Assembly (NCBI GenBank): GCA_964559125.1
Contig: CAZLGW010000019.1
Span: 1-64,000, forward strand
Length of the DNA stretch: 64,000 nucleotides
Direction of reading: 5' to 3'
DNA from: Ravibacter sp964559125
GTDB taxonomy: Bacteria > Bacteroidota > Bacteroidia > Cytophagales > Spirosomataceae
Shown here: positions 9,204-17,530 of the stretch, piece after piece
How positions within the stretch are numbered: the first letter of the stretch is position 1
How the letters are laid out: each line of letters starts with the position of its first letter
Program-made: the position numbers and the translations under genes
The notes under the pieces: model-generated
Database searches by the model: none
What the model saw: only the letters and a program-made list of their open reading frames with translations
What the model was told of the DNA's origin: nothing

Positions 9204-10091
9204 ATGATGACAAATTTCAAATTAAGAATACTCGTTCTCTTTTTGCTGGTCTCCGGCATCCATTATTCCTCCCGCGCCCAAAACACAGGAGAAAAATTCA
9301 GCTTTGTATTCCTGACAGACATCCACATGAGGCCCGATTCCGTCGCGTCCAATGCATTTGATAAAGTGGTCAGGAAAGTAGGGGCAATTAATCCTGATTT
9401 TATTTTATCCGGTGGCGACCAGGTTTTCGACGTGATGAGGGGAAACCAGGCTAAGAGCGATACTTTGTTCAGTTTCTATTCCCGGCAGAGCAAACGCTTC
9501 GGCAAGCCTGTTTACAATTGTGTGGGTAATCATGAATTGTTTGCCATTTATGAGGAGAGCCCGGAAAACAGCAGTCATCCCGATTATAAGGATGGGATGT
9601 TCAAACGCTACTTCGGCGACACCTACTATTCCTTCCATCATAAAGGATGGCAATTCATCACCCTGAATGTGCTTGATGTAGAAGGTTACAAATATATCGG
9701 TAACGTCGACAAGGCACAGATTGAATGGCTCAGGCAGGAGTTAGCACGGATACCGAAAGAAACACCGATTGTCCTGACTGTGCATATACCCCTTGTTTCG
9801 ACCTTCCACGATATTTATCCGCCATCCGGCGGGTGGCCGTCCGGCCCGGAAGTCCGCAACCGGAATGAGGTGTTACAACTATTCAAAGATCACCAGCTCA
9901 GATTTGTGCTCCAGGGACACCTGCACTGGTTCGAAGACCTGAATATAGAAGGTAAAACACGCTTTATTACCGGCGGGGCGATAGCGGGAAGGCCTTCCTG
10001 GAGGGGCTACCAGCATGGCCCCAGGGGTTTTCTGAAATTCAGCATTGCAGGCGACCAGGCCTCTTACGAATTTATTGACTACGAGCGCTAA
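9204..10091 (+). CDS. Secreted calcineurin-like metallophosphoesterase
   Basis: A 295-residue exported protein with a signal peptide ending near SSRAQ (about residue 26). The dimetal phosphoesterase motifs appear in order: LTDIHM (DxH), SGGDQVFD (GD), VGNHEL (GNHE), TVHIPLV and LQGHLHWF (GHxH). It should hydrolyse phosphate mono- or diesters in the periplasm or outside the cell; the substrate is unknown. It is followed after 42 bp by the DPP IV-like peptidase on the same strand, so the two may be co-transcribed. Confidence 0.88.
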   Translation: MMTNFKLRILVLFLLVSGIHYSSRAQNTGEKFSFVFLTDIHMRPDSVASNAFDKVVRKVGAINPDFILSGGDQVFDVMRGNQAKSDTLFSFYSRQSKRFGKPVYNCVGNHELFAIYEESPENSSHPDYKDGMFKRYFGDTYYSFHHKGWQFITLNVLDVEGYKYIGNVDKAQIEWLRQELARIPKETPIVLTVHIPLVSTFHDIYPPSGGWPSGPEVRNRNEVLQLFKDHQLRFVLQGHLHWFEDLNIEGKTRFITGGAIAGRPSWRGYQHGPRGFLKFSIAGDQASYEFIDYER

Positions 10092-10133
10092 GAACTTCGA
10101 CTCCGGGTGCTCATACCTACTTCACCAGCAATC

Positions 10134-12260
10134 ATGAAATACCTTCTTATCCTCACATTCTTTATCCAACTGCCTGTCCTGGCACAGGAAATTCCTTTCG
10201 ACAAGGAGGAACTGATGAAAGGCGTGAACCCGCGCGATTTTCTTACCCAACTGCCTTCAACGGTCTGGGTCGATCACCAATCGCTGAGGATCTATAATGC
10301 CGGGCGCTCTTCGATACTGAACCTCAAAACGGGTAAAACTATGGAGAGTTCACCGACAGCAGCACAGCCATCCCTGCAAAAGAGCCTGAGGATAAAAGAA
10401 AATGATTTGTTCCTGGTGACTGCTTCCGGCGAAAGGAGACTTACCAGTGACTCGCTCCCCGAGCAAAACCCCACGTTTTCGCCCGACAGCAACTATATAG
10501 CCTATACCAAAGGCAACAATCTTTTCTCATACAGTCTGAAAGACAACAGGGAAATACAGCTTACATCAGATGGTACTCAGACGATCTTAAACGGCTACGC
10601 AACCTGGATCTACTGGGAAGAGATCTACGGAAGACCCACGCGCTTCAGGGCTTACTGGTGGAGCCCCGACAGCAAAAAAATCGCCTATATGCGCTTTGAC
10701 GAAAGTATGACACCCATGTTCCCGCTGTACAGCAGCAAAGGTCAGCATGGCCATATAGAAGAGACGCGGTATCCGAAAGCCGGCGATCCCAACCCGACAG
10801 CCAGACTGGGCTTTGTTTCTCCGGACGGAGGCGCCACAGTCTGGGCCGATTTCAATGAAAAGGATGATCAGTATTTCGGCTGGCCAAAATGGCTGTCAGA
10901 CGGTTCAGGGCTTATTGTTCAGTGGATCAACCGTGGCAATGACCATCTCAAAATGTACAATGTCAACCCGGGAAGCGGCTCAAAAAAGCAGATTTATGAG
11001 GAGCAGCAAAAAACCTGGATCTCTATCGATGAGGCTGAGAAACGGCTGCATCTCCTGGAGACAACCGGTGAAATGCTCATTGTCAGCGATAAATCCGGCT
11101 GGAAGCAGCTTTACCTGTACAGCCTAGACGGGAAGTTTAAGAACGCCGTTACCGACGGGAAATTCACCGTAACCGAAGTTTACGGTATAGACCCTGCCAC
11201 TCGCACCGTTTATTTCCAGGCAAGAGGCAAGGAAAACACGGCCCGCTTTGATTTGTATCGTGTCGGCCTGGACGGTAAGAACCTGAAGCGACTCAGCTTC
11301 GGATCATACAACCACCGGCAGATCAGTCCCTCGCCCAACTTCAGCTATTTCGTTACAACCTACTCCAATGTAGATACACCTATGAAAATGGCCGTCCTCG
11401 ACAACAACGGGAAGATAGTAAAGGAACTGGGCGACATGAAAGGCAAAAATTTCGGAAGGTATAAGCTGGCTGAAACCCGGCTGATCCGTATCAAAAGCGA
11501 CGACGGCCTGTACGACCTGCCTATGGTCATCACCTACCCTGCCAACTATTCAGCCGGTACAAAATACCCGGTACTGATCAGCATTTATGGCGGTCCGGAC
11601 GCCGGTACAGTCTACGATCAGTGGAACTGGACGCCTGCCCGCCAGTGGCTGGCCGAAGAAGCCCTTGTCCAGGTAGCGTTCGATCACCGGGCCAGCGGGC
11701 ATTTCGGAAAAGAAGGCCTCAACTACCTTCACCGCAACCTGGGAGAATGGGAGATCAGGGACTACTCTACAATGGCGCGCTACCTGATCAGCGAGGGCAT
11801 TGCCGACCCCAACCGGATCGGGATCACCGGCTTCAGCTACGGCGGGTATATGAGCTGCCTGGCCCTCACAAAGGGAGCCGATGTCTTTACCCACGGCATG
11901 GCAGGCGGAAGCGTGACAGACTGGAGATATTACGATACCGCTTATACAGAACGGTTTATGGATACGCCGCAGGAAAATCCCAAAGGCTATAAATCAAGCA
12001 GTGTACTTACCTACGTGAACCGCTACAAAGGCATGCTGCAGATCACCCACGGAGCCATGGACGACAACGTCCACATGCAGAACAGCCTCCAGCTGATCAG
12101 CGATCTTCAGGATGCAAAAAAGGAGTTTGAATTTATGATCTACCCCGAAGAAAGACATGGGTATGGTGGTAATAAGGGAGCTCACTTTCAGAATCTGAAG
12201 AATAAGTTCATTTACAGGTATTTGCTGAGGAAGGAGATGCCGGAGGGGTTGGTGAAGTAG
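10134..12260 (+). CDS. Dipeptidyl peptidase IV-type S9 serine peptidase
   Basis: A secreted prolyl oligopeptidase-family enzyme (S9B) that would release N-terminal dipeptides. The ATG at 10134 starts a signal peptide (MKYLLILTFFIQLPVLAQ), giving 708 residues; an in-frame ATG 27 bp upstream lacks that logic. The N-terminal half is a beta-propeller with NPTFSPDSNYIAY and the substrate-binding EE pair in YWEEIYG. The C-terminal alpha/beta hydrolase carries the nucleophile in GFSYGGYM, the Asp in GAMDDNVH and the His in EERHGYG. Length and motifs are intact. Its stop codon directly abuts the stop of the convergent nuoD gene. Confidence 0.93.
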   Translation: MKYLLILTFFIQLPVLAQEIPFDKEELMKGVNPRDFLTQLPSTVWVDHQSLRIYNAGRSSILNLKTGKTMESSPTAAQPSLQKSLRIKENDLFLVTASGERRLTSDSLPEQNPTFSPDSNYIAYTKGNNLFSYSLKDNREIQLTSDGTQTILNGYATWIYWEEIYGRPTRFRAYWWSPDSKKIAYMRFDESMTPMFPLYSSKGQHGHIEETRYPKAGDPNPTARLGFVSPDGGATVWADFNEKDDQYFGWPKWLSDGSGLIVQWINRGNDHLKMYNVNPGSGSKKQIYEEQQKTWISIDEAEKRLHLLETTGEMLIVSDKSGWKQLYLYSLDGKFKNAVTDGKFTVTEVYGIDPATRTVYFQARGKENTARFDLYRVGLDGKNLKRLSFGSYNHRQISPSPNFSYFVTTYSNVDTPMKMAVLDNNGKIVKELGDMKGKNFGRYKLAETRLIRIKSDDGLYDLPMVITYPANYSAGTKYPVLISIYGGPDAGTVYDQWNWTPARQWLAEEALVQVAFDHRASGHFGKEGLNYLHRNLGEWEIRDYSTMARYLISEGIADPNRIGITGFSYGGYMSCLALTKGADVFTHGMAGGSVTDWRYYDTAYTERFMDTPQENPKGYKSSSVLTYVNRYKGMLQITHGAMDDNVHMQNSLQLISDLQDAKKEFEFMIYPEERHGYGGNKGAHFQNLKNKFIYRYLLRKEMPEGLVK

Positions 12261-13478
12261 CTACCTGTCCACCTCTCCCATTACAATATCTATCGACCCT
12301 ATTATTGCCACAAGATCAGCAAGCAGCCCCCCCTTTGACAGCTCCGGCAAAACAGACAGGTTGTTAAATGAGCACGCCCTGGCCTTACACCTTACCGGCT
12401 TGTCCGACCGACCGTCGGTGCGGAAGAAAAACCCGAGCTCTCCCTTGGAGTTTTCGGCACGAACATAAAAATCCATTGCTTTAGGACGGATCTTTTTCGG
12501 CACGGCAGATTGAGGGTCAAAATCCGGCGTCCTTTTGAGGTCACCGGTCAACTGCACAAGGCACTGCTCGATGATCTTAATTGATTCCCGGCATTCGGCG
12601 ACGCGTACCCAGTTCCTGTCCCAGCAATCGCCGGTTTTTCCCATGGCGCCGGCTCCGACCGGAATCTCGAAATCCAGTTCAGGATATACCGAATAGCCGT
12701 CGATTCTTCTCAGGTCGTACATAAGACCTGAGCCGCGAAGCACCGGTCCGCTGCAGCCGTAGTTAATGGCTACCGGCAGCGGCAATACCCCTACGTTGGC
12801 AGTTCTTTGTACAAAAATTTTATTCTCTATCACCAACTGATCCAGCTCACGCAATTTGGGCTTGAGGTAACTGATGAATTCGCCGCACCGCTCTTCAAAA
12901 CCCACCGGCAGATCATAGAAAAGCCCGCCGATCCAGATATAATTGTAAAGCATTCTTGCACCGCTCACCCATTCAAGCAGCCTGAGGATCTGCTCCCGGT
13001 CGCGCATCATCCATAAGAACGGGGTATAGGCGCCGATATCCAGCGCGTAGGTACCTATGGCTACGAAATGCGAGGCCAGGCGGTTCAGTTCGGCCACCAG
13101 GACGCGGATGTACTCTACACGCCGGGGAATATCATTTTCGATACCCAGCATACGCTCTACCCCCATTGCATAGGCATGCTCCGAGTTCATAGCCGCTACG
13201 TAATCCATCCGGTCCACGTATGGAATGATCTGGTTAAAAGGCAGTGCTTCGGCATGTTTCTCAAAACACCGGTGGAGATAGCCCAGGTGCGGCACCACAT
13301 CTACGATTAACTCCCCGTCGGTAACCACCTCCAGTCTCAGCACACCATGTGTGGAAGGGTGCTGCGGCCCCACGTTAAGGATCATTTCGCTGGAGCGGAG
13401 CTGCGTATGATCGTATTTGTTGGGAGCAGACCTGACAAGGTGCTCCTGGCTGTATTTATATTGTATGGTATCCGACAT
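12261..13478 (-). CDS. nuoD: NADH-quinone oxidoreductase subunit D (lone gene)
   Basis: The 49-kDa subunit of respiratory complex I, part of the peripheral arm that lines the quinone site. From the ATG at 13478 it is 405 residues, normal for stand-alone NuoD (not the NuoCD fusion). Family signs are the quinone-site NVGPQHPSTHGVLRL, HLGYLHRCFEK, and the C-terminal ARACSFNNL followed by IGSIDIVMGEVDR. The hydrogenase-type Cys pairs are absent, which separates it from NiFe hydrogenase large subunits. No other nuo gene is in the window: upstream is the divergent yceI-type gene and downstream the convergent peptidase. The rest of complex I must be encoded elsewhere. Confidence 0.93.
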   Translation of the reverse strand: MSDTIQYKYSQEHLVRSAPNKYDHTQLRSSEMILNVGPQHPSTHGVLRLEVVTDGELIVDVVPHLGYLHRCFEKHAEALPFNQIIPYVDRMDYVAAMNSEHAYAMGVERMLGIENDIPRRVEYIRVLVAELNRLASHFVAIGTYALDIGAYTPFLWMMRDREQILRLLEWVSGARMLYNYIWIGGLFYDLPVGFEERCGEFISYLKPKLRELDQLVIENKIFVQRTANVGVLPLPVAINYGCSGPVLRGSGLMYDLRRIDGYSVYPELDFEIPVGAGAMGKTGDCWDRNWVRVAECRESIKIIEQCLVQLTGDLKRTPDFDPQSAVPKKIRPKAMDFYVRAENSKGELGFFFRTDGRSDKPVRCKARACSFNNLSVLPELSKGGLLADLVAIIGSIDIVMGEVDR

Positions 13479-13610
13479 GACGTGGTAAAGCAAATTATAT
13501 TGGGTAAAAATAGGCAGAAATCATTTATCAGGAAAAATTTCATGTATATACAACTAATTTAAATCAATCTGTGTTACTCTATCAAACAACCTAATTAAAA
13601 CAACAAAGAC

Positions 13611-14135
13611 ATGTCTACCATTCAATGGAACCTGGATCCCACTCACAGTGAGCTGCGGTTCAAAGTAAAACACCTGGGCATCTCAACAGTAAGCGGAAGC
13701 TTCGAAGTGATCAACGGGACTATCAGCTCAACTGACGAAACTTTTACAAACGCAGATATCAGCTTCACCGCCGACGCTTCCACCATCAACACCAACAATG
13801 CCGACCGGGACAACCACCTCAAAAGTGCCGATTTCTTCGAATCTGAGAAATACCCGTCTCTTACTTTTGAAGCTAAGGGTGCTGACCTGATGCAGGACGA
13901 AATCGAAGGAACCCTCACCATCAAAGACATTTCTCTTCCTGTCAGACTGGAAGTGGAATTCGAAGGCCTTGCCAAAGATCCCTGGGGAAACCAGAAAGCA
14001 GGTTTTTCCGTTTCCGGTAAAATCAAGCGTTCTGCCTGGGGATTGACCTGGAATGCTGCTCTCGAAACCGGCGGTGTACTGGTAAGCGACGAAGTGAAGA
14101 TCTCTGCCGACGTACAATTCGTGAAAGGCGCCTGA
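13611..14135 (+). CDS. YceI-family lipid-binding-fold protein
   Basis: A 174-residue protein covering one full YceI domain, a lipocalin-like barrel that binds isoprenoid-type lipids in characterised members. It starts WNLDPTHSELRFKVKHLGIS and contains DRDNHLKSADFFESEKYP, the hallmark of the family, and ends VKISADVQFVK. There is no signal peptide, so unlike E. coli YceI it should be cytosolic. It stands alone, with a terminator hairpin shared with the convergent LacI gene. Confidence 0.92.
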   Translation: MSTIQWNLDPTHSELRFKVKHLGISTVSGSFEVINGTISSTDETFTNADISFTADASTINTNNADRDNHLKSADFFESEKYPSLTFEAKGADLMQDEIEGTLTIKDISLPVRLEVEFEGLAKDPWGNQKAGFSVSGKIKRSAWGLTWNAALETGGVLVSDEVKISADVQFVKGA

Positions 14136-14191
14136 AAACACTGCCGACCCTTCCGAAAATATTATTCAACAAACGAAGTCTGCTTAGTTCC

Positions 14192-14226
14192 GAGGCTGCC
14201 TGGTTAAAACGGGCAGCCTCACTTTT
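14192..14226. terminator. Hairpin between yceI-type gene and lacI-type gene
   Basis: Arms GAGGCTGCC (14192-14200) and GGCAGCCTC (14212-14220) with an 11-nt loop, then ACTTTTC. It serves the yceI-type gene; the right arm overlaps the stop codon of the convergent regulator gene. Confidence 0.75.
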
Positions 14227-15256
14227 CTAACACTCCTCCCTTTTGGGAAGACTTCCTGATCATCAGCTCCGGCTTAAGCACCCTGGTCTCGAAAAGGATC
14301 GGCGGCTTTTTACTTTCTATCATATCAAGCAGCAGTTCTGCCGATTGCCGGCCCATTTCGAAAGTGGGCTGGACCATAGTGCTCAAAGGAGGATCGAGAA
14401 GCGATGATATGGCCAGGTCTGAAAAGCCCATTAAGGCTACGTCTGAGGGCATATGGTAGCCCAGCTGGCGCAAAGCCGAATGCGCCCCGATCGCAATCCG
14501 GTCGCTGGCGGCAAATATCGCGTCGGGCCGCTGCCGGAGCGCCATCAGTTGGTATGCTGCCTCCATACCTACTTCATGCTTGAATTCGCCTGTTATGATC
14601 CACTCATCGCGCACCTCGAGCCCGTACCTGATCAGCGCGTCTTTATATCCCTGTGCGCGGTTCCGGCTGATAGCCAGGTTCATATTCCCAGTGATATGGG
14701 CAATTTTTTTACACCCTTCCATGATCAGGTGTTCGGTAGCCTGAAATGCTCCTCCATAATCGTCCACCAGTACCTTATGGGTCTGGATCTCTTCCGCCGC
14801 CCGATCGAAAAACACTACAGGGATAGCGCTTTCGGCTAGCACCTTGAAATGCTCGTACTCCTTTGTTCCGCTGGCGATAGAGATCAGCAATCCGTCTACA
14901 CGTCGTGAAGCGATATGCCTCGTGCCCGAAACTTCCCGCTCACAGGCGTCGTGGCTCTGGTATATCATCACCTGGTATCCCCGCTGGTAGGCTACATCCT
15001 CGATACCACCGATCACAGAAGAGAAAAAAGGGTTTGCGATCTCGGGCACGATCACCCCGATACTGTATGTCCTCTGGTTCAACAGGCTCAACGCAAACGG
15101 GTTAGGTGAATAATGACGCGCCCGGGCCAGCTCCAGAACCCTCCGCTTGGTTTCTTCCCCGATTTCGGAGCTATCCCGTAGCGCCCGTGATACTGTCGAT
15201 TTGGATATGCCCAGCTCTTTGGCAAGCTCCTTGATGGTAACCGTTTGCTTTGACAT
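14219..15256 (-). CDS. LacI-family transcriptional regulator, probably of hexuronate genes
   Basis: A 345-residue DNA-binding repressor or activator. The ATG at 15256 puts the LacI helix-turn-helix at the N-terminus (TIKELAKELGISKSTVSRAL), followed by the hinge helix region (YSPNPFALSLLNQRTYSIGV) and a periplasmic-binding-protein-like effector domain (ASDRIAIGAHSALRQLG). A longer reading frame exists upstream but has no family match. A perfect palindrome of LacI-operator type lies 114 bp upstream, and uxuA and kdgK follow on the other side, so a uronate intermediate is a reasonable guess for the effector. That regulatory link is inferred from position only. Confidence 0.9.
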   Translation of the reverse strand: MSKQTVTIKELAKELGISKSTVSRALRDSSEIGEETKRRVLELARARHYSPNPFALSLLNQRTYSIGVIVPEIANPFFSSVIGGIEDVAYQRGYQVMIYQSHDACEREVSGTRHIASRRVDGLLISIASGTKEYEHFKVLAESAIPVVFFDRAAEEIQTHKVLVDDYGGAFQATEHLIMEGCKKIAHITGNMNLAISRNRAQGYKDALIRYGLEVRDEWIITGEFKHEVGMEAAYQLMALRQRPDAIFAASDRIAIGAHSALRQLGYHMPSDVALMGFSDLAISSLLDPPLSTMVQPTFEMGRQSAELLLDMIESKKPPILFETRVLKPELMIRKSSQKGGVLEK

Positions 15257-15276
15257 GGTAATATATAGGAATAATA

Positions 15277-15284
15277 CAAAAATA
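15277..15284 (-). promoter_or_regulatory. Candidate -7 box of the lacI-type gene
   Basis: Read on the minus strand, TATTTTTG fits TAnnTTTG and sits 20 bp before the start codon. A -33 box is not evident. Confidence 0.4.
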
Positions 15285-15369
15285 ATACGAAACCACTTTA
15301 GCCCGCCTTTCTCTTTCTTCCCGCTACTATGACGACAAAATCCGGTTTTTCCCGTAACAGGTACAAATT

Positions 15370-15393
15370 GCAACCGTTCCCGGGAACGGTTGC
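15370..15393. promoter_or_regulatory. Perfect 24-bp palindromic operator (LacI-type)
   Basis: The half-site GCAACCGTTCCC is followed immediately by its exact reverse complement, giving a 24-bp perfect dyad with a central CCCGGG. The size and central-CG symmetry fit operators of LacI-family regulators. It lies between the regulator gene and the rightward sigma, uxuA and kdgK genes. No second copy was noticed in the gaps before uxuA or kdgK. Confidence 0.75.
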
Positions 15394-15593
15394 GTAAAAT
15401 AAAGCCATTTTTTGCTGAACTTTCCTTGGATATCCCAATAGTTGTCCCTAAACTCATTAGAAAATCAAGGGAGCAGGAATATACCTATCTGATACCAATT
15501 CTTGTTTTTTTTCTATCACTACATTTCAACTGATCAATGGTCATCGAGCAGGTTTTAGCAGGAGCTCAGCCGCATACGCGCAAGTCTGAAAAA

Positions 15594-16148
15594 ATGGAAA
15601 GCTTACTGACAGACATCGTTTACAATGGCAGCTACAAGTCATTCTGCGAGCTCTTCAGGCGTTACTACAACCCGCTTTGCTCTTATGCCATGCGCGTAGT
15701 AACCTACAGGGAGATCGCCGAGGAAGTCGTTTCCGATGTTTATATGAAATTATGGAAAAACAAGGAGCAGATAGCGGTACATACTTCCTTTGAAGCCTAT
15801 CTCTACCGGTCGATCCGGAACCAGGCTCTTGATTACCTCAAGCTGAAAACCTACCGCCCCCAGAAAAACGACACGCTCGATGCTGTAGACCGTATCAGCA
15901 GCTACGCTGATTACCATACTCCTTCCGATGAGCTGTGTTTCAACGAGCTCTACCTCGAAATTGAAGGCCTGGTGAATGCCTTACCCAAACAGTGCCAGCT
16001 TATCTTCCGTCTTAACCGTGAAAACGGCCTGCGTTACCGGGAAATAGCCGACCAGCTCCAGATTTCCATTAAAACGGTCGAAACCCAGATGGGAAGGGCG
16101 CTGAAGCTGCTGAGAAAACGCCTCTCCGACCACCGCCTGGTTGCCTAG
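15594..16148 (+). CDS. ECF RNA polymerase sigma-70 factor (FecI/SusC-linked type)
   Basis: A 184-residue sigma factor with only regions 2 and 4. Region 2 includes FRRYYNPLCSYAMRV and EIAEEVVSDVYMKLW; region 4 includes LPKQCQLIFRLNRENGLRYREIADQL and a helix-turn-helix ending ISIKTVETQMGRALK. The ATG at 15594 is preferred over the upstream ATG at 15537, which adds 19 residues with no family character. In Bacteroidota such factors normally precede a FecR anti-sigma gene and a SusC gene; here uxuA follows after 76 bp and no anti-sigma gene is adjacent, so it is an orphan. It may have inserted between the regulator and its target genes, or may control uxuA. Confidence 0.88.
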   Translation: MESLLTDIVYNGSYKSFCELFRRYYNPLCSYAMRVVTYREIAEEVVSDVYMKLWKNKEQIAVHTSFEAYLYRSIRNQALDYLKLKTYRPQKNDTLDAVDRISSYADYHTPSDELCFNELYLEIEGLVNALPKQCQLIFRLNRENGLRYREIADQLQISIKTVETQMGRALKLLRKRLSDHRLVA

Positions 16149-16224
16149 GCAGGGGCGCCGTTAATTTTATTCTCCTTACTTTTACTTCGAAAATCAGTAT
16201 TGTAATTAGTATCAGATCTCAACT

Positions 16225-17412
16225 ATGGCATTAGAACAAACATGGCGCTGGTTCGGTCCTAACGATCCCGTGTCGTTGCAGGACATCCGGCAGGCCGGTG
16301 CAACAGGCATTGTCACGGCGCTGCATCATATCCCCAACGGCCAGGTATGGAACCGGGAAGAAATCCGGAAAAGAAAAGCTGAAATAGAAGCCGCCGGCCT
16401 GACCTGGTCGGTCGTGGAAAGCATCCCGGTACATGAAGCGATCAAAACCCAATCCGGAGACTATAAGGCATACATAGAAAATTACAAGGAATCTGTCCAC
16501 AATCTCGGACAGGAAGGGATCGATACCGTCTGCTATAACTTCATGCCGGTTCTCGACTGGACCAGGACCGACCTGGACGCCCCCATGCACGACGGCTCGA
16601 CCGGCCTGAGATTTGACGCCGTGGAATTTGCGGCATTCGACCTGTTTATCCTGAATCGGAAAGGCAGTATCCAGGACTACAGCGAGGAGCTCAGGAACGA
16701 AGCTTTCCTCTGGCATGAAAACGCTGGTCCCGAAGCATTGAAAAAGCTTGAAAGAAACATTATCGCCGGCCTTCCCGGAAGTGAAGAGAGTTTTACTATC
16801 GCTGAGTTTGCCGATGTGCTCGACACCTATAAGTATATAGGGGACCTCGAGCTCCGCAACCATCTTTACCAGTTTGTAAGAGAAATCGCCCCGGTAGCTG
16901 CTGAAGCCGGTGTAAGGCTTTCCATACACCCTGACGACCCTCCCTATCCTATTCTTGGGCTACCACGGGTCGTCAGTACCGAATCCGATGCGAAAATGCT
17001 CCTTGAAGCGGCCGACATCGAAGCCAATGGCATCTGTTTTTGCACCGGATCCTACGGAGTGCGTCCCGACAACGACCTCCCCGGGATGGTCCGCAGGCTC
17101 GGCAGCCGGATCCACTTTGTACACCTGAGGGCTACCAAAAGGGAGCCGAACGGCAGCTTCTACGAGGCCGACCATCTCGACGGCGATGCGGATATGTACC
17201 AGGTAATGTACGAACTGCTCCTGGAACAGAAACGGCGGAAAGACGAAGGCCGCTCCGACCTCAGGATCCCCTTCAGGCCCGATCACGGCCACCGCATGCT
17301 GGATGACCTTAACAGCGGCAAGCGAACCAACCCGGGATATACCGCTATAGGACGCCTGCGGGGCCTGGCGGAATTGCGGGGCCTGGCTTACGGTATAGAG
17401 CGTGCTTTTTAA
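16225..17412 (+). CDS. uxuA: Mannonate dehydratase
   Basis: Dehydrates D-mannonate to 2-keto-3-deoxygluconate in glucuronate breakdown, using Fe2+ or Mn2+. The protein is 395 residues, typical for UxuA, and begins LEQTWRWFGPNDPVSL. Family and metal-site signs are GATGIVTALHHIPNG, TVCYNFMPVLDWTRT, LSIHPDDPPYP, ICFCTGSYGVRPDN, RIHFVHLRATKRE and FRPDHGHRMLDD. It is followed after 118 bp by kdgK, whose enzyme uses its product. Regulation by the neighbouring LacI-type protein is likely but unproved. Confidence 0.97.
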   Translation: MALEQTWRWFGPNDPVSLQDIRQAGATGIVTALHHIPNGQVWNREEIRKRKAEIEAAGLTWSVVESIPVHEAIKTQSGDYKAYIENYKESVHNLGQEGIDTVCYNFMPVLDWTRTDLDAPMHDGSTGLRFDAVEFAAFDLFILNRKGSIQDYSEELRNEAFLWHENAGPEALKKLERNIIAGLPGSEESFTIAEFADVLDTYKYIGDLELRNHLYQFVREIAPVAAEAGVRLSIHPDDPPYPILGLPRVVSTESDAKMLLEAADIEANGICFCTGSYGVRPDNDLPGMVRRLGSRIHFVHLRATKREPNGSFYEADHLDGDADMYQVMYELLLEQKRRKDEGRSDLRIPFRPDHGHRMLDDLNSGKRTNPGYTAIGRLRGLAELRGLAYGIERAF

Positions 17413-17530
17413 ACATCTTCCGTCGTTTGCAGGGTATACTTTTTAGGACGCTCCATTTTTCTTATTATTGTGGTTTGGTTCTAAAATAGTATCTCAATTA
17501 CGGGGCAAGTCCTCTTCATGATAGTTATAT

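Noticed and set aside
12261..13478. NiFe-hydrogenase large subunit in place of NuoD
   Set aside because: The N-terminal CxxC and C-terminal CxxC metal ligands are absent, and the HPSTHG and IGSIDIVMGEVDR signatures are those of NuoD.
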